The notes beneath the pieces were generated by a model. It searched no databases. It saw only the letters and a list, made by a program, of their open reading frames with translations, and had not been told where the DNA came from. Shown one piece after another: positions 39,119-47,892 of a stretch of DNA of 64,000 nt. Made by a program: the position numbers and the translations under genes. Every line of letters starts with the position of its first letter. The first letter of the stretch is position 1. Source of the stretch: Nitratireductor alexandrii (GTDB lineage: Bacteria; Pseudomonadota; Alphaproteobacteria; Rhizobiales; Rhizobiaceae); NCBI RefSeq assembly GCF_004000215.1, contig NZ_RBVY01000005.1:1-64000 (forward strand), written 5' to 3'.

Positions 39119-39970
39119 TCACGGCGCGCCGGTCTCGACCGGCGTGTCGTCGCGACCGCCCCACTCCGTCCAGGAGCCGTCGTAAAGCCGGGCGTCGGCA
39201 TGGCCGAGGCTCTCCAGCGCCAGCACCAGCACGGCGGCCGTCACGCCCGATCCGCAGGAAGTGACCACCGGCTGCGACAGGTCGATGCCGGCCGCCTCGA
39301 AGGTCTGCCGCAAGGCGGCCGGCGGCAACAGCGCCCCGTTTTCGGCCACGGACGCGATCGGCACGTTGCGCGCGCCCGGCATGTGACCCGAACGCACGCC
39401 CTGGCGCGGCTCCGGCTCGCTGCCGGCAAAACGCCCCGGCGATCGCGCATCCGCGATCTGGCTCGTGCCCTGCTCCACGATCCGGCGCATCTCGTCCAGC
39501 GTGGCCACCCGGCCTTCGTCGAAATCGGTCTCGAACAGGCAGGAGGCGACCTTGGTCGGCTTCGCGGTCACGAACCGTCCCTCCGCTTTCCAGCGGTCGA
39601 TCCCGCCTTCCAGAATGCGGACCGTCTTGGCGCCCATGACGCGGAACATCCACCAGGCGCGGGCCGAGGAAAACAGACCCGGTCCGTCATAGACCACGAT
39701 CGTGTCGCTGGCCGAAATGCCCATCGAGGCGGCGAAGGTGGCAAAGGTCCGCGGCGACGGCAGTGCGTGCGGCAGGTTCGAATCGGGATCGACAACCAGG
39801 TCATGATCGAAAAACACAGCCCGGGGAATGTGGCCTGCCTCATATTCGGCGCGCGCGTCGCGGCCCTGCGCGGGCAGGTACCAGGAAGCGTCGACCACCG
39901 ACAGGCCCGGATCATTTAGATGCTCGGCCAGCCAATCGGTCGTGACGAAGAAGGCGTCCTTGTCTGTCAT
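39119..39970 (-). CDS. sseA: 3-mercaptopyruvate sulfurtransferase
   Basis: A 283-residue tandem rhodanese-domain enzyme that moves sulfur from 3-mercaptopyruvate to thiol acceptors. The N-terminal inactive rhodanese domain (SVVDASWYLPAQGRDARAEY, HIPRAVFFDHD) is followed by the catalytic one with the loop SCGSGVTA; the CGSGV type distinguishes mercaptopyruvate from thiosulfate transferases. The start MTDKDAFFVTTDWL at 39970 is family-like; an in-frame ATG nine codons upstream is possible. Neighbouring cysK and the alanyl-editing gene give the region a sulfur/amino-acid theme. Confidence 0.9.
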   Translation of the reverse strand: MTDKDAFFVTTDWLAEHLNDPGLSVVDASWYLPAQGRDARAEYEAGHIPRAVFFDHDLVVDPDSNLPHALPSPRTFATFAASMGISASDTIVVYDGPGLFSSARAWWMFRVMGAKTVRILEGGIDRWKAEGRFVTAKPTKVASCLFETDFDEGRVATLDEMRRIVEQGTSQIADARSPGRFAGSEPEPRQGVRSGHMPGARNVPIASVAENGALLPPAALRQTFEAAGIDLSQPVVTSCGSGVTAAVLVLALESLGHADARLYDGSWTEWGGRDDTPVETGAP

Positions 39971-40185
39971 CGCGATCACCCGCTCCCGAACCGCCATCGG
40001 CGGCGAAACACAACACTGCATTCCTGTCGCATTTTTGCCAACGCGCGAAAAGCCGCGAGCCAGTTGGACGGTCGCATATTCGCGAAGCCGCCGGGAAGAA
40101 CAACTCGCGCGGCCCGCGACGGTTCCGGCCGGACGGTCGTGGAACGTTGTGGACCGGCAGTCCGGCCTGACTATTGGATCAACAG

Positions 40186-40926
40186 TCAGGTCGGCAACGC
40201 GCCGAACCGGATGCGGAAACGGCGGTTTTCGCGTCCCTTCTTCTCGATCTTGCCGATATGGACTTCGCCCACTTCCTGGGTTTCCGACACATGCGTGCCA
40301 CCGCAGGGCTGGCTGTCGACCGACGCCTCGGCGCCGATGCACACCAGCCGGATACGGCCCGAACCCGCCGGCGGGCGCACGTTCTTGGATTTCACCAGGC
40401 CCGGATTGGCGGCCAGTTCGTCCTCGCCGATCCATTGGGTGAAGATCGGATGATTGGCCGTAACCAGCGCCATCATCTCCGCCGTCACGTCCTCCTTGGT
40501 CACGCCGGCGTCGGGCAGGTCGAAATCGACCCGCGATTCGTCCTCGCCGACCGCCGCACCGGTAATCGGATAGGGACACACCACGCTCAAGAGATGGCAG
40601 GCGGTATGCATGCGCATCAGCTTGTAGCGCCGCGCCCAGTCGATATGCAGCACCAGCGTCTCGCCGATCTCCGGCCGGGCGGCATCCGGGGCCGGCAGAT
40701 GGACGATCTCGTCCTTGGTCTGGCCGGTGATCGTGCCCCCGATGGCGATCCGCGATCCGTCGGCGCGCTCGAAAAAGCCGGTATCGCCGGGCTGTCCGCC
40801 GGACGTCGCATAGAAATTCGTCCGGTCGAGAACCATTCCGCCGCGCTCGTTGATGCCCGTCACCGTGCCCTCGGCGGTCGACAGATAGGCATCCTCGCGA
40901 AACAGCGCCTGGGTCGCGGCATCCAT
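40186..40926 (-). CDS. AlaX-like alanyl-tRNA editing protein
   Basis: A 246-residue free-standing homologue of the AlaRS editing domain, which deacylates mischarged Ser- or Gly-tRNA-Ala. The zinc-binding motifs HxxxH (His107-His111 in MHTACHLL) and CxxxH (Cys208-His212 in CGGTH) are intact. The N-terminal region GGMVLDRTNFYATSGGQPGD is the conserved glycine-rich segment. The start ATG overlaps the cysK stop by one base (TAATG), so translation is coupled to cysteine synthase, a pairing common in alphaproteobacteria. Confidence 0.9.
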   Translation of the reverse strand: MDAATQALFREDAYLSTAEGTVTGINERGGMVLDRTNFYATSGGQPGDTGFFERADGSRIAIGGTITGQTKDEIVHLPAPDAARPEIGETLVLHIDWARRYKLMRMHTACHLLSVVCPYPITGAAVGEDESRVDFDLPDAGVTKEDVTAEMMALVTANHPIFTQWIGEDELAANPGLVKSKNVRPPAGSGRIRLVCIGAEASVDSQPCGGTHVSETQEVGEVHIGKIEKKGRENRRFRIRFGALPT

Positions 40927-41960
40927 TACGCCACCTCCTCGAACGGCACGCTTATGTCGCTGGTCTTTTCGATCCACTCGGGCACTGGCAGCGCCTTGCT
41001 GCGCAGAAACGCCGGATTGAACAGTTTCGATTGGTAGCGCGTACCGTAATCGCACAGCACCGTCACGATGGTGTGGCCGGGGCCGAGCTCGCGGGCCAGG
41101 CGCACCGCACCGGCAATATTGATGCCGGTCGAGCCGCCCATGCACAGGCCTTCTTCGCGCACGAGATCAAAAATGATCCCGAGCGCCTCGTCGTCGGCGA
41201 TCCGATACGAAAAGTCGGGCGTGAACCCTTCCAGATTGGCGGTGATGCGCCCCTGGCCGATGCCCTCGGTGATCGAGGAGCCTTCCGATTTCAGCTCCCC
41301 TGCGGTGTAATAGGAATAAAGCGCAGCCCCCATCGGGTCGGCAAGCGCGATCTTGACGTCCTTGTTGTGCGCACGCAGCCCTTCGGCGATGCCGGCTAGC
41401 GTGCCGCCGCTGCCGACGGAAGCCACGAAACCGTCGACCTTGCCGACCGTCTGCTGCCAGATCTCGACCGCCGTGGTTTCGACATGGCCCTGGCGATTGG
41501 CGACATTGTCGAACTGGTTGGCCCAGATCGCGCCGTTGGGCTCGGTTTTGGCCAGTTGCTCGGCCAGCCGGGCAGACAGTTTCACATAGTTGTTCGGGTT
41601 CCGGTAGGGAACCGCCGGCACCTCGATCAATTCCGCGCCGAGGATGCGGATGGCATCCTTCTTCTCCTGGCTCTGGGTTTCGGGAATGACGATCGCGGTG
41701 CGATAGCCAAGCGCGCGGGCCACCAGCGTCAGCCCGATGCCGGTATTGCCGGCCGTCCCTTCCACGATCAGCCCGCCCGGCCTCAGGAGCCCGCGCTTTT
41801 CGGCATCGCGCACGATGAAAAGGCCGGCCCGGTCCTTGACCGACTGGCCCGGGTTCATGAATTCCGCCTTGCCGAGAATCTCGCAGCCGGTCTCCTCCGA
41901 AGCACGCTTCAGCCTGATCAGCGGCGTGTTTCCGATGGCGTCGATCACCGATCGGTCCAT
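40926..41960 (-). CDS. cysK: Cysteine synthase A (O-acetylserine sulfhydrylase)
   Basis: A 344-residue PLP enzyme that makes cysteine from O-acetylserine and sulfide. It begins SVIDAIGNTPLIRLKR, has the PLP lysine (Lys42) in NPGQSVKDRAG, the phosphate loop SVGSGGTLAGIAEG and TSGN-like GTAGNTGIGL. It is about 20-30 residues longer than E. coli CysK, as in several alphaproteobacterial forms. First in an operon with the AlaX-type gene. The 275-bp upstream region is shared with the divergent ChrR-like gene. Confidence 0.92.
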   Translation of the reverse strand: MDRSVIDAIGNTPLIRLKRASEETGCEILGKAEFMNPGQSVKDRAGLFIVRDAEKRGLLRPGGLIVEGTAGNTGIGLTLVARALGYRTAIVIPETQSQEKKDAIRILGAELIEVPAVPYRNPNNYVKLSARLAEQLAKTEPNGAIWANQFDNVANRQGHVETTAVEIWQQTVGKVDGFVASVGSGGTLAGIAEGLRAHNKDVKIALADPMGAALYSYYTAGELKSEGSSITEGIGQGRITANLEGFTPDFSYRIADDEALGIIFDLVREEGLCMGGSTGINIAGAVRLARELGPGHTIVTVLCDYGTRYQSKLFNPAFLRSKALPVPEWIEKTSDISVPFEEVA

Positions 41961-42235
41961 GATATTTTCCTTCGTCTGCCCAATGGCCGCGCGCCGGATC
42001 GGCCGGCGGCACCCTTCTATTTCAGGTCTAAGCAGGCGACGGGTGGCTTTCAAGTCGCGTTTTTTTGCCAAAACAGGCCAAACAGCGATTATTTTTGCGC
42101 CTTGCCGACACGACACCCGAACCGGCTTTCCGGTTGATCCGGTTGGAGCCGGCGTCCGTATGTGGCACAAGAACGTCGCCGAAAATCGGATCGAAGTCCG
42201 GTTTTCGCCCACGGCCAGCCTTCCGAGGTCACACC

Positions 42236-42877
42236 ATGTCCGCCGTACAAACCGCCGATTCGCTGATCGCGAGCCATGTTGCCGGCACCTTGCCGCTGCC
42301 CGCGCACGTGCTCGTGGCCGCGCACCTGCAACTCAACAACGACAACCGCGCCTTCGCCGGCGAGTTGGAACGCCTCGGCGGCCTTGGCCTGTCGCAGGCC
42401 CGACCCGTCGCGCTGTCGGATCGCGACCGCCGGCTCGCCTCTGTCCTCGACGGCCCCGCACCGGCCGCCCCATCGCACCCGCAAGAGGCTCGAGACGGCC
42501 TGTTTCCGCCCGTGCTGCGCGACTTTGTCGGCTTCGACGTCGCCGATGTGCCCTGGCGCACAAAAATGCCCGGTTTTCGCGAGCACGATGTCGGTGAGAT
42601 CGACGGCTGCCATGTCAGCCTGTTCTGGATCCGACCCGGCCGCGCCATCCCCGCCCATACCCATGGCGGGCTGGAACTGACGCTGGTGCTGGACGGCGCC
42701 TTCAACGACGTCAACGGCCGCTACGCACGCGGCGACATATCGATCGCCGACGAGACGGTCGAGCACCGGCCGGTCGCCGAGAAGGACCGTCCTTGCATCG
42801 GCCTGGCCGTCACCGACGCGCCGCTGCGTCTGAGCGGTCCGCTCGGCCGCAGGCTGATCGACATAGTCGGCGGCTAA
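42236..42877 (+). CDS. ChrR-like cupin protein lacking the anti-sigma zinc ligands
   Basis: A 213-residue protein with the ChrR two-domain plan. The N-terminal part (DSLIASHVAGTLPLPAHVL, AAHLQLNNDN) aligns with the zinc-binding anti-sigma domain, but the two cysteines of the H-x3-C-x2-C motif are Asn34 and Asn37. The C-terminal cupin retains a full metal set: His141, His143, Glu147 and His177. No sigma factor gene adjoins it. It may have lost sigma inhibition, or may sense or quench oxidised lipids independently. It is followed by an SDR gene 40 bp downstream. Confidence 0.8.
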   Translation: MSAVQTADSLIASHVAGTLPLPAHVLVAAHLQLNNDNRAFAGELERLGGLGLSQARPVALSDRDRRLASVLDGPAPAAPSHPQEARDGLFPPVLRDFVGFDVADVPWRTKMPGFREHDVGEIDGCHVSLFWIRPGRAIPAHTHGGLELTLVLDGAFNDVNGRYARGDISIADETVEHRPVAEKDRPCIGLAVTDAPLRLSGPLGRRLIDIVGG

Positions 42878-42917
42878 CGACGCAGCCGGAATTCCTGCCC
42901 GCACCGACGAGGTTTCG

Positions 42918-43718
42918 ATGTCTCTTTATCGCGCCGGACCAACGGATGGCGTCGCCTGGGTGACGGGCGCCAGCAGCGGCATCGGCCGCGCCCTGGCGCT
43001 CGAACTCGCCCGCGACGGCTACATTGTCGCCGTGACCGCCCGGCGCGCGGAGCGGCTTGAGGCGCTCGCGGTCGAGGCCGAGCCGCTCGCCGGCAGCATC
43101 CGGCCTTGCGCCTGCGACGTCACCGACGAGGACGGCATGGCGGCTACCGTGGCGGCGATCGAACGCGACTGCGGGCCGATCGCACTCGCCGTCTTCAACG
43201 CCGGCGACTATTTCCCCACCCGCGGCGAGGCTCTGGGCACGCGCGAATTCGTCGACACGTTCGGCGTCAACGTGTTGGGCACCGTGTTCGGCCTCGTGCC
43301 GGTCGTCGAGCGCATGAAGACCAGGGGCCGCGGCCATGTCGCCATCATCGGCTCCGCCTCCAGCTACGGCGGATTGCCGCGCGCCGCAGCCTACGGCGCG
43401 ACCAAGGCCGCTCTCAACACCATGGCAGCCGGGCTGAAGTTCGACTTCGACCCGCTCAACATCCGCATCCAGGTCTTCAATCCGGGCTTCGTCGCGACCC
43501 CGCTCACCGAACAGAACCGTTTTGCGATGCCGGCTCTGATCAGCGTCGAGACCGCCGTCGGGCGCATCCGCGACGGGCTGCGCACGGGCGGTTTCGAGGT
43601 CTCCTTCCCGCGCCGCTTCACATGGGTGCTGAAACTGCTCGCGCTGCTGCCCTATCCCGCCTATTTCGCGCTCGTCCGGCGCGCCACCGGCTGGCACCGG
43701 CGACCCCGCAAAACCTAG
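42918..43718 (+). CDS. SDR-family NAD(P)-dependent oxidoreductase
   Basis: A 266-residue classical short-chain dehydrogenase with VAWVTGASSGIGRALAL (cofactor site), FNAGDY in place of NNAG, the catalytic Ser in IIGSASS and Y-x3-K as YGATK. The C-terminus has a hydrophobic stretch (FTWVLKLLALLPYPAYFALV), suggesting membrane association and a lipid-like substrate. It lies 40 bp after the ChrR-like gene on the same strand, so it may share its promoter. The substrate is unknown. Confidence 0.87.
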   Translation: MSLYRAGPTDGVAWVTGASSGIGRALALELARDGYIVAVTARRAERLEALAVEAEPLAGSIRPCACDVTDEDGMAATVAAIERDCGPIALAVFNAGDYFPTRGEALGTREFVDTFGVNVLGTVFGLVPVVERMKTRGRGHVAIIGSASSYGGLPRAAAYGATKAALNTMAAGLKFDFDPLNIRIQVFNPGFVATPLTEQNRFAMPALISVETAVGRIRDGLRTGGFEVSFPRRFTWVLKLLALLPYPAYFALVRRATGWHRRPRKT

Positions 43719-43801
43719 AACCGCGCGCCGTGCGACCGCGAGCGATTGCGCGGCCCGCCAAGCCGGCCTATGGATCGGACGGCAAGGAAACGGAGGAGCA
43801 C

Positions 43802-44773
43802 ATGCGGCGGATGATCGGTATCGTCGTGGTTGTGATCGCCGCCGGAGCGGCAGCCTGGTTTCTGGGACCGCGCGTGGCGCGCGACACCACCGTCAGTTTC
43901 GACCCCGCCGCGATCGGCCAGGATGTCGAAGCCTGGCTCGCCGACAAGGAAGCCCGCGTGCCCAACCTGCGCCCCGGCGCGGAAAAGCAGGTCGTGTGGG
44001 CTTTTCCCGCCTCACGCGCCCGCACGCCGCTCGCCATCGTCTACGTGCACGGGTTTTCCGCCTCCAAGGACGAGATCAGGCCGGTGCCCGACCGCGTCGC
44101 CGCGACGCTGGGCGCAAATTTGTTCTTCACCCGCCTGACCGGTCACGGCCGCGATGGCCCGGCGATGGCCGAGGCCAGCGTCAAAGCCTGGGTCGACGAC
44201 TATGCCGAGGCGCTGGCGGTCGGCCGGCGGCTGGGCGAGCGCGTGGTGGTCGTCGCGGTCTCGACCGGCGCCTCGATCGCCGCCTGGGCGGCGACCCGGC
44301 CGGACCTGGCCGAGGGCGTTGCCGGCTACGTGCTGATCTCGCCCAATTTCGGCGTGCAGGCCGGCGGCGCCGGCTTCCTGGCCGGGCCCTGGGGCCTGCA
44401 GATCGCCAAGCTCGTCGCCGGGGACGAACGCGGGTTCGAGCCGCACAACGACGCGCATGGCCGCTTCTGGACCACGCGCTATCCCACCGAGGCGCTGCTG
44501 CCGATGGCGGCGATGGTCGAAATCGCCGCGACGGCCCCCGTCGAGACCGCAACCGCCCCGGCGCTGTTCATATTGTCCGACCGCGACAAGGTCGTGCGCC
44601 CCGACATCACCCGGCAGATCGCCGGACGCTGGGGGGCTGCGCACGAGCTGCGCACCGTTGAACAAAGCGACGACCCGTCCCATCACGTGATCGCCGGCGA
44701 CGCGCTGTCGCCCGGCAACAACGACCGGGTCGTTGACTGGATCGTCGAGTGGGTGCGCGCGCACGCCGAGTAG
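43802..44773 (+). CDS. Membrane-anchored alpha/beta hydrolase
   Basis: A 323-residue hydrolase. An N-terminal hydrophobic helix (IGIVVVVIAAGAAAWFLG) anchors or exports it. The fold shows the oxyanion segment IVYVHGFSASKDE, the nucleophile elbow AVSTGAS with Ser154, an acid in ILSDRDKVV and the late histidine in DDPSHHVI. It is an esterase/lipase-type serine hydrolase of unknown substrate. GGAGGAGCAC precedes the ATG. It lies 84 bp after the SDR and probably belongs to the same unit. Confidence 0.85.
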   Translation: MRRMIGIVVVVIAAGAAAWFLGPRVARDTTVSFDPAAIGQDVEAWLADKEARVPNLRPGAEKQVVWAFPASRARTPLAIVYVHGFSASKDEIRPVPDRVAATLGANLFFTRLTGHGRDGPAMAEASVKAWVDDYAEALAVGRRLGERVVVVAVSTGASIAAWAATRPDLAEGVAGYVLISPNFGVQAGGAGFLAGPWGLQIAKLVAGDERGFEPHNDAHGRFWTTRYPTEALLPMAAMVEIAATAPVETATAPALFILSDRDKVVRPDITRQIAGRWGAAHELRTVEQSDDPSHHVIAGDALSPGNNDRVVDWIVEWVRAHAE

Positions 44774-44921
44774 AACCTCTCCGGGCGCAGCGGAAGCCGG
44801 TTCGCCATTCAAAAAACACGTTAAAACAACAAGTCAGAGAACGGCCCTGGAGCCGCCGTCGGCCCACAAACCTCCGCTCATTTCTCAGCCGGGCCTCCCG
44901 GACGCGGCCAGGCGAGCCTGG

Positions 44922-45110
44922 TCAGGACTGCCGCCCCCCATCCCTGCCGCGTTCGTCCTCGACCGGGTCTTCCCCGTCGTCGTGCAGGATACGTTCGGCC
45001 GCGCCGTCGAGATCGTCATATTGCCCGCTCCTGAGCGACCACAGGAAGGCGGCGAGGCCGATCATGCCCAGAAAAAGCGCGACCGGGATCAGAATGGCAA
45101 GGTTGATCAT
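44922..45110 (-). CDS. ccoS: Cytochrome cbb3 oxidase maturation protein CcoS/FixS
   Basis: A 62-residue protein: one transmembrane helix (LAILIPVALFLGMIGLAAFLW) followed by SLRSGQYDDLDGAAERIL, the conserved CcoS stretch, and a charged tail. CcoS is needed to load haem and copper into CcoN. The ATG overlaps the ccoI stop (ATGA), placing it last in ccoGHIS. Confidence 0.92.
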   Translation of the reverse strand: MINLAILIPVALFLGMIGLAAFLWSLRSGQYDDLDGAAERILHDDGEDPVEDERGRDGGRQS

Positions 45111-47395
45111 GCCGTCTTGCCGCCGGCCGGCGCGGCAGCAACCGGGGCCCGCTCCGAAACAAACGCGTCGGCTTTCGCGGCGGCCTTGCCGCCCCGCAAC
45201 CGCAGCGCATTGGCGATCACCAGCAGCGAGGACAACGACATCGCCGCCGCCGCGATCAGCGGGGTGACGAAGCCGGCGACGGCGATCGGCACCGCGATCA
45301 CGTTATAGGCGATGGCGAGCCCGAAATTCTGCCGCACCAGCCGGTCGGCCCGGCGCGCGATCGCGATCGCGAACGGCACCGCCTGGAGGCTGTCGTGCAG
45401 AAAGACGAAATCGGCGGCATTGCGTCCGATATCGGCCGCCGTCGCCGGCGCCATCGACACATGGGCAGCCGCCAGCGCCGGCGCGTCGTTGAGGCCGTCG
45501 CCGACCATCAGCGCCTTGTGGCCGTCCTGCGCCAGGCGCGCCAGCCGTTCGGCCTTGTCTGCGGGCAGGACCCCGGCGCGCACGGTCGCAATTCCAAGCT
45601 CCGCGGCCACGGTGTTGGCGTTGGCGGCCGTGTCGCCGCTTAGCAGTTCGACGTCGAACCCTTGGTCCCGCAATGCTGCGAGCGCGGCACCGGCATCGGC
45701 GCGCAGCCGGTCGCGCATACCAAACCGCGCCAGGATCACGCCGTCCCGCGTCAGCACCGGATCGCCGGCGTCCCCGGCCGCTCCCGCCTCGGCGCCCGCG
45801 CACGCCCAGTCCGCACGGCCCAGCCGGTAGCGGCTGCCGTCCGACCGGCCCTCGATGCCGCAGCCCGGCACTTCCTCGATATCGGTGAAAACCAGCGCGT
45901 TGCTGCGCGGGCTGTCGAAGGCCCGGGCCAGTGCGCGCGAGACGGGATGGCGCGAATGGGCGGCCAGCGCGGCGACATGCGCGGCAGTCGCCGCGTCGAT
46001 GCGGTCGGCCTCGGCGATCGCCGGCCGGCCGACGGTCAGCGTGCCGGTCTTGTCGAACACGACCGTGTCGATTTCGGCGAGCCGCTCCATGCCCGAGCCG
46101 TCCTTGACCATCACGCCCCGTTCGAACAGCCGCCGCGCGGCGACGACCTGAACGATCGGCACGGCCAGGCCGAGCGCGCAGGGACAGGTAATGATCAAGA
46201 CGGCGATGGCGATCGTGATCGCGCGGTGCCAGTCGCCCGTCGCCGCCATCCAGCCGACAAAGGTCGCGAACGCGGCGAGATGGACCAGCGGCGAATAAAG
46301 CGCGGAGGCGCGGTCGGCGATACGCCGGTAGCGCGCGCGCCCGCCCTCGGCCGCCTCCATCAGCCGCACCATTTCCGCTAGGAAGGACTCGCGCGCCGCC
46401 GCCGTCGCCTCGACCAGCAGCGAGCCGGTCAGATTGACCATGCCCGCCCGCACCGCGTCGCCGGCCGTCATCGGCTGCGGCGCGCCCTCGCCGGTCACCA
46501 GCGACACGTCGATGTCGGACCGCCCCTCCAGGATATGCCCGTCCACCGGCACCCGGTCGCCGGCCGCGATCCGCAGCCGCATGCCGGGCTCGATCTCGTC
46601 GAGCGGCAGGAAGCGCGCCTGTCCGTCGGCGCCGATCACCGTCGCCCCGCCCGGCGCCATCCGCGCCAGCCCGCTGACGGCCACGCGCGCGCGTTCGCGC
46701 ATGACGTGGTCGAGCGTGCGGCCGATCAAAAGGAAAAACAGCAGCGACACCGAGGCGTCGAAATAGGCGTGCTGGCCGTGGTTGATCGTCTCGTAGAGGC
46801 TAAGCCCATAGGCCATCGACACGCCGAGCGCGATCGGCACGTCCATATTCATGCGCCCGTGCTTGAGCGCGCCCCAGGCCGATCGATAAAATATGCCGCC
46901 GGCGAAAAACAGTGCCGGCATCGCGATCAACGCCGACAGCCAGTGGAACAGATCGCGCGTCGCACCGTCCGCACCCGACCAGACCGAAACCGACAACAGC
47001 ATGATGTTGCCGGCCGCGAACCCGGCGACGGCCAGGGCCCGCACCAGTTCCGACAGGGTCTTGTCCTTGCCGGCGGTGCCGTCGTCGCTCAGATGCGCGG
47101 CGTAGCCGAGGCGGTTGAGCGTGTCGACGATTGCCGGCTGTGCGTCGTCGCGCCAGCGCACCCGCACCCGTTTGGTCGACAGGTTGACGCGCGCCTCCTC
47201 CACGCCGTTGAGCCGGCCAAGCGCGGTTTCGATCGTGTGGATGCAGCCGCCGCAATGGATCGCCGGCACGGACAGGTCGCTCTGGCGCACGCCGTCGCCG
47301 AGATCGCGGCTGGCCAGACGCAACTCCTCCGGGCCGGGGCCGGCCGGCACGTCGTCGCGCGCTGCCCCCTCGACGCCCGGCGCGCAGCAGCTCAT
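45107..47395 (-). CDS. ccoI: Copper-translocating P-type ATPase CcoI/FixI
   Basis: A 762-residue P1B-type ATPase that supplies copper for cbb3 oxidase assembly. An N-terminal metal-binding domain has IHCGGCIHTIE. The translocation motif is TCPCALGLAVP, the phosphorylation motif DKTGTLTVG and the hinge MVGDGLNDAPALA. Eight membrane helices are expected. An additional MSCCAPG leads the N-terminus and may bind metal. The start overlaps the ccoH stop and its own stop overlaps ccoS, so ccoH, I and S are coupled. Confidence 0.93.
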   Translation of the reverse strand: MSCCAPGVEGAARDDVPAGPGPEELRLASRDLGDGVRQSDLSVPAIHCGGCIHTIETALGRLNGVEEARVNLSTKRVRVRWRDDAQPAIVDTLNRLGYAAHLSDDGTAGKDKTLSELVRALAVAGFAAGNIMLLSVSVWSGADGATRDLFHWLSALIAMPALFFAGGIFYRSAWGALKHGRMNMDVPIALGVSMAYGLSLYETINHGQHAYFDASVSLLFFLLIGRTLDHVMRERARVAVSGLARMAPGGATVIGADGQARFLPLDEIEPGMRLRIAAGDRVPVDGHILEGRSDIDVSLVTGEGAPQPMTAGDAVRAGMVNLTGSLLVEATAAARESFLAEMVRLMEAAEGGRARYRRIADRASALYSPLVHLAAFATFVGWMAATGDWHRAITIAIAVLIITCPCALGLAVPIVQVVAARRLFERGVMVKDGSGMERLAEIDTVVFDKTGTLTVGRPAIAEADRIDAATAAHVAALAAHSRHPVSRALARAFDSPRSNALVFTDIEEVPGCGIEGRSDGSRYRLGRADWACAGAEAGAAGDAGDPVLTRDGVILARFGMRDRLRADAGAALAALRDQGFDVELLSGDTAANANTVAAELGIATVRAGVLPADKAERLARLAQDGHKALMVGDGLNDAPALAAAHVSMAPATAADIGRNAADFVFLHDSLQAVPFAIAIARRADRLVRQNFGLAIAYNVIAVPIAVAGFVTPLIAAAAMSLSSLLVIANALRLRGGKAAAKADAFVSERAPVAAAPAGGKTA

Positions 47396-47892
47396 CTGAT
47401 CCTGCCCCCGGTGACGCGAACCCGCTCGACCTGGCGATAGGGATCGGGCTGGCCGATATCGGCCAAAATCTCGACGATCCAGCCGCCATCGGCGATTTCG
47501 ATCGTTTGGGCAAAGGCGCCCGTGCCGGCGCGGGCGAGCCGCAGCGTGAGGTCGCCCTGTTCGGAGACCGGCCGGCGGAAGATCATGCGTACGGCCTCGG
47601 CCGATACCGGGTCGCCGGATCGGTCGGTCAGCCGGTAGCTCACCGTGCCGTCCGCGATCGTCAACTCGCCGCGCCAGCCCAGCGCCTGCTGCGCGCGGGC
47701 GAGTGCCGCCTTTTCGTTGAACTGCTGGCTGGCCACATAGGAGTTCTTGACCACCAGGCCCGTCCAGCTCCGGTTCGCAAGCGTCGCCATGGTGAGGTTT
47801 ACGGCAATGATGGTCCCGAAAAAGGCGAGCATGATGATGAGCATATGCCGGCCGGTGAATTCGCCCTTGGGGCGCGTGGGGGTCTTCATCAT
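47392..47892 (-). CDS. ccoH: Cytochrome cbb3 assembly protein CcoH/FixH
   Basis: A 166-residue membrane protein. After a basic start comes one helix (MLIIMLAFFGTIIAVNLTMATLA), then the periplasmic domain with SWTGLVVKNSYVASQQFN, the FixH hallmark. It works with CcoI and CcoG in oxidase assembly. Two consecutive ATG codons are present; the first overlaps the ccoG stop. Its own stop overlaps the ccoI start. Confidence 0.92.
   Translation of the reverse strand: MMKTPTRPKGEFTGRHMLIIMLAFFGTIIAVNLTMATLANRSWTGLVVKNSYVASQQFNEKAALARAQQALGWRGELTIADGTVSYRLTDRSGDPVSAEAVRMIFRRPVSEQGDLTLRLARAGTGAFAQTIEIADGGWIVEILADIGQPDPYRQVERVRVTGGRIR

Noticed and set aside
46434-47440. Plus-strand frames across ccoI
   Set aside because: Antisense to a P-type ATPase with all motifs intact.
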